A stretch of 64,000 nucleotides of DNA from Sepioteuthis lessoniana. Its lineage: Eukaryota > Mollusca > Cephalopoda > Myopsida > Loliginidae. This document shows, piece after piece, positions 63,259 through 64,000 of the stretch; the first letter of the stretch is position 1; the number at the start of each line of letters is the position of its first letter. A program made the position numbers and the translations under genes. The notes beneath the pieces are model-generated. The model was not told the DNA's origin, did not search any database, and was given only the letters and a program-made list of their open reading frames with translations. The stretch lies in assembly GCA_963585895.1 (NCBI GenBank), contig OY757917.1, positions 101,731,617 through 101,795,616 on the forward strand, in the 5' to 3' direction.

Positions 63259-63464
63259 TATTTTTAACCTTTTTTTTTATAAAATTTAATTCAATTTTAT
63301 TGATTTGATTTTTCCCCTCTTTCATTAAAACTTACTTGTCTCATTAATCTATGACAACAAGAAACAGCACGGATGATAAATAATAATTAGATTCAAATTC
63401 ACGACCGCTTTTACTAACACCCCTTTCTGGCAAAGGGAATGTGAGTTCGAATATTACTAATAGC
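63259..63464. other. Unassigned DNA
   Basis: Nothing recognised. Confidence 0.45.
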
Positions 63465-63838
63465 GTGCCATTTAACGGCTGGAGAAGAAGCTAGACGGCA
63501 ATTACACAAGAATGTTGCGAGCAATATTGAACAAGTCCACAAGGCACCAACAATACGGCCACCTGCCTCCCATCACGAAAACTATCCAAGTTAGACGAAC
63601 CAGACATGCAAGACACTGCTGGAGAAGCAGGGACGAGCTCATAAGTGATGTACTCCTTTGGACACCCACATATGGCCGGGCAAAAGCAGGACGACCAGCT
63701 CGAACATTCATACAACAGCTATGTGAGGATACGGGATGTAGCCCTGAAGACCGGCCAGAGGCGATGAACGATTGGGAGATATGGTGTGAGAGGGTCAGGG
63801 GTATCCGTGCCTGCGGCATGACATGATGATGATGATAT
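63465..63838 (+). pseudogene. LINE-G C-terminal region with (GAT)n tail
   Basis: 104 codons open at 63512-63826: MLRAILNKSTRHQQYGHLPP, ITKTIQVRRTRHARHCWRSR, DELISDVLLWTPTYGRAKAG, RPARTFIQQLCEDTGCSPED, ending RVRGIRACGMT. The upstream 'ggctggagaagaagctagac' belongs to the same frame family (EKKLDGN). (GAT)n tail at 63823-63837. It is the least damaged LINE-G 3' end here, but 5' truncated, with no RT domain. Confidence 0.8.
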
Positions 63839-63869
63839 TTCTGATCTGCTATTGTCGTAGATTGATGAC

Positions 63870-64000
63870 CAGATTGGTTTCTATGTTTTAATGGTATATC
63901 AATCTTCGTGGTTTATTTGATGCTAAATCAATCTTTGTAGAAGAACAGTAATCGTATTATTTAACCCTTAGCTGAGAGGATAAGGGAGTTCGTGTCTTTC
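63870..64000 (-). mobile_element. SINE-C, cut by the window edge
   Basis: 'aatggtatatcaatcttcgt', 'agaggataagggagttcgtg'. The tRNA-like head lies beyond the window. Confidence 0.75.

Overview
This window looks like repeat-dense, AT-rich, non-coding animal DNA. I find no host protein-coding gene, rRNA or functional tRNA that I can support. Almost every recognisable block is a transposable element or its wreckage: several tRNA-derived SINE families (each with polymerase III A and B boxes), two non-LTR retrotransposon families, Penelope-like ends, LTR retrotransposon remnants and solo LTRs, mariner, Tc1-like and hAT DNA transposons, hairpin/MITE-like elements, and many (AT)n, (GT)n and (GATA)n tracts. 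This mix, above all the abundance of several tRNA-derived SINEs, suggests a mollusc and probably a cephalopod such as an octopus. That is an inference from repeat content, not from a host gene.

Family labels used here are local names. SINE-A: head with 'gttcgccaatgg', tail ending near 'cgccaactttacttac'. SINE-B: head 'tcgtggtgtaatggttatc', 3' part 'aactctgaattcaaacctg'. SINE-C: 3' end (minus form) 'ggcatatcaaccttcgtggg'. SINE-D: body 'aatctgatggtgaggttcc', tail 'aatggatttggcattaaata'. SINE-E: 'gggcgcctcaggcg'. LINE-R: a non-LTR element with a CCHC knuckle and a C-terminal RPD...DFAVPAD endonuclease-like domain, with an (ATT)n 3' tail. LINE-G: a non-LTR element with a YADD reverse transcriptase and a (GAT)n 3' tail. 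PLE-P: Penelope-like ends. LTR-S: an LTR family present as two solo LTRs. Rep-F: an unclassified dispersed repeat.

Layout. 1-5 kb: LINE-R fragments and SINEs B, D, C, A, E. 5-12 kb: SINEs, CA/AT repeats and unassigned DNA. 12-15.4 kb: a hAT remnant, a Tc1/mariner-like transposon nested in a small element, and two LINE-G pieces head to head. 15.5-20 kb: SINE-A and SINE-B copies, microsatellites and a possible LTR. 20-29 kb: LINE-G ends, Penelope-like ends, an uninterrupted copy of the small element, a solo LTR inside a SINE-D, a mariner N-terminal fragment, a very long SINE-D and a MITE. 29-37 kb: SINE-B, LTR-like promoter blocks and long AT-rich unassigned DNA. 37-42 kb: LINE-R and LINE-G remnants. 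43.5-46.3 kb: a palindromic AT-rich array holding a deleted mariner, a GIY-YIG Penelope fragment, and a GATA/GAGA higher-order repeat. 46.8-51.3 kb: SINEs and a second deleted mariner. 52-56.5 kb: a solo LTR and consecutive LINE-R 3' ends, one split by a Penelope-like insertion. 57-61 kb: a gag-protease-RT remnant between inverted Penelope-like ends, a second solo LTR and a mariner pseudogene. 61.2-64 kb: a Penelope-like element with a near-perfect inverted repeat, a SINE nested in a SINE, and a LINE-G 3' end with a 104-codon open frame.

The coding fragments do not work together as a pathway. They are independent, mostly broken mobile elements. What can be recovered is the order of insertion, because several events keep target-site duplications or have an uninterrupted paralogue inside the same window.
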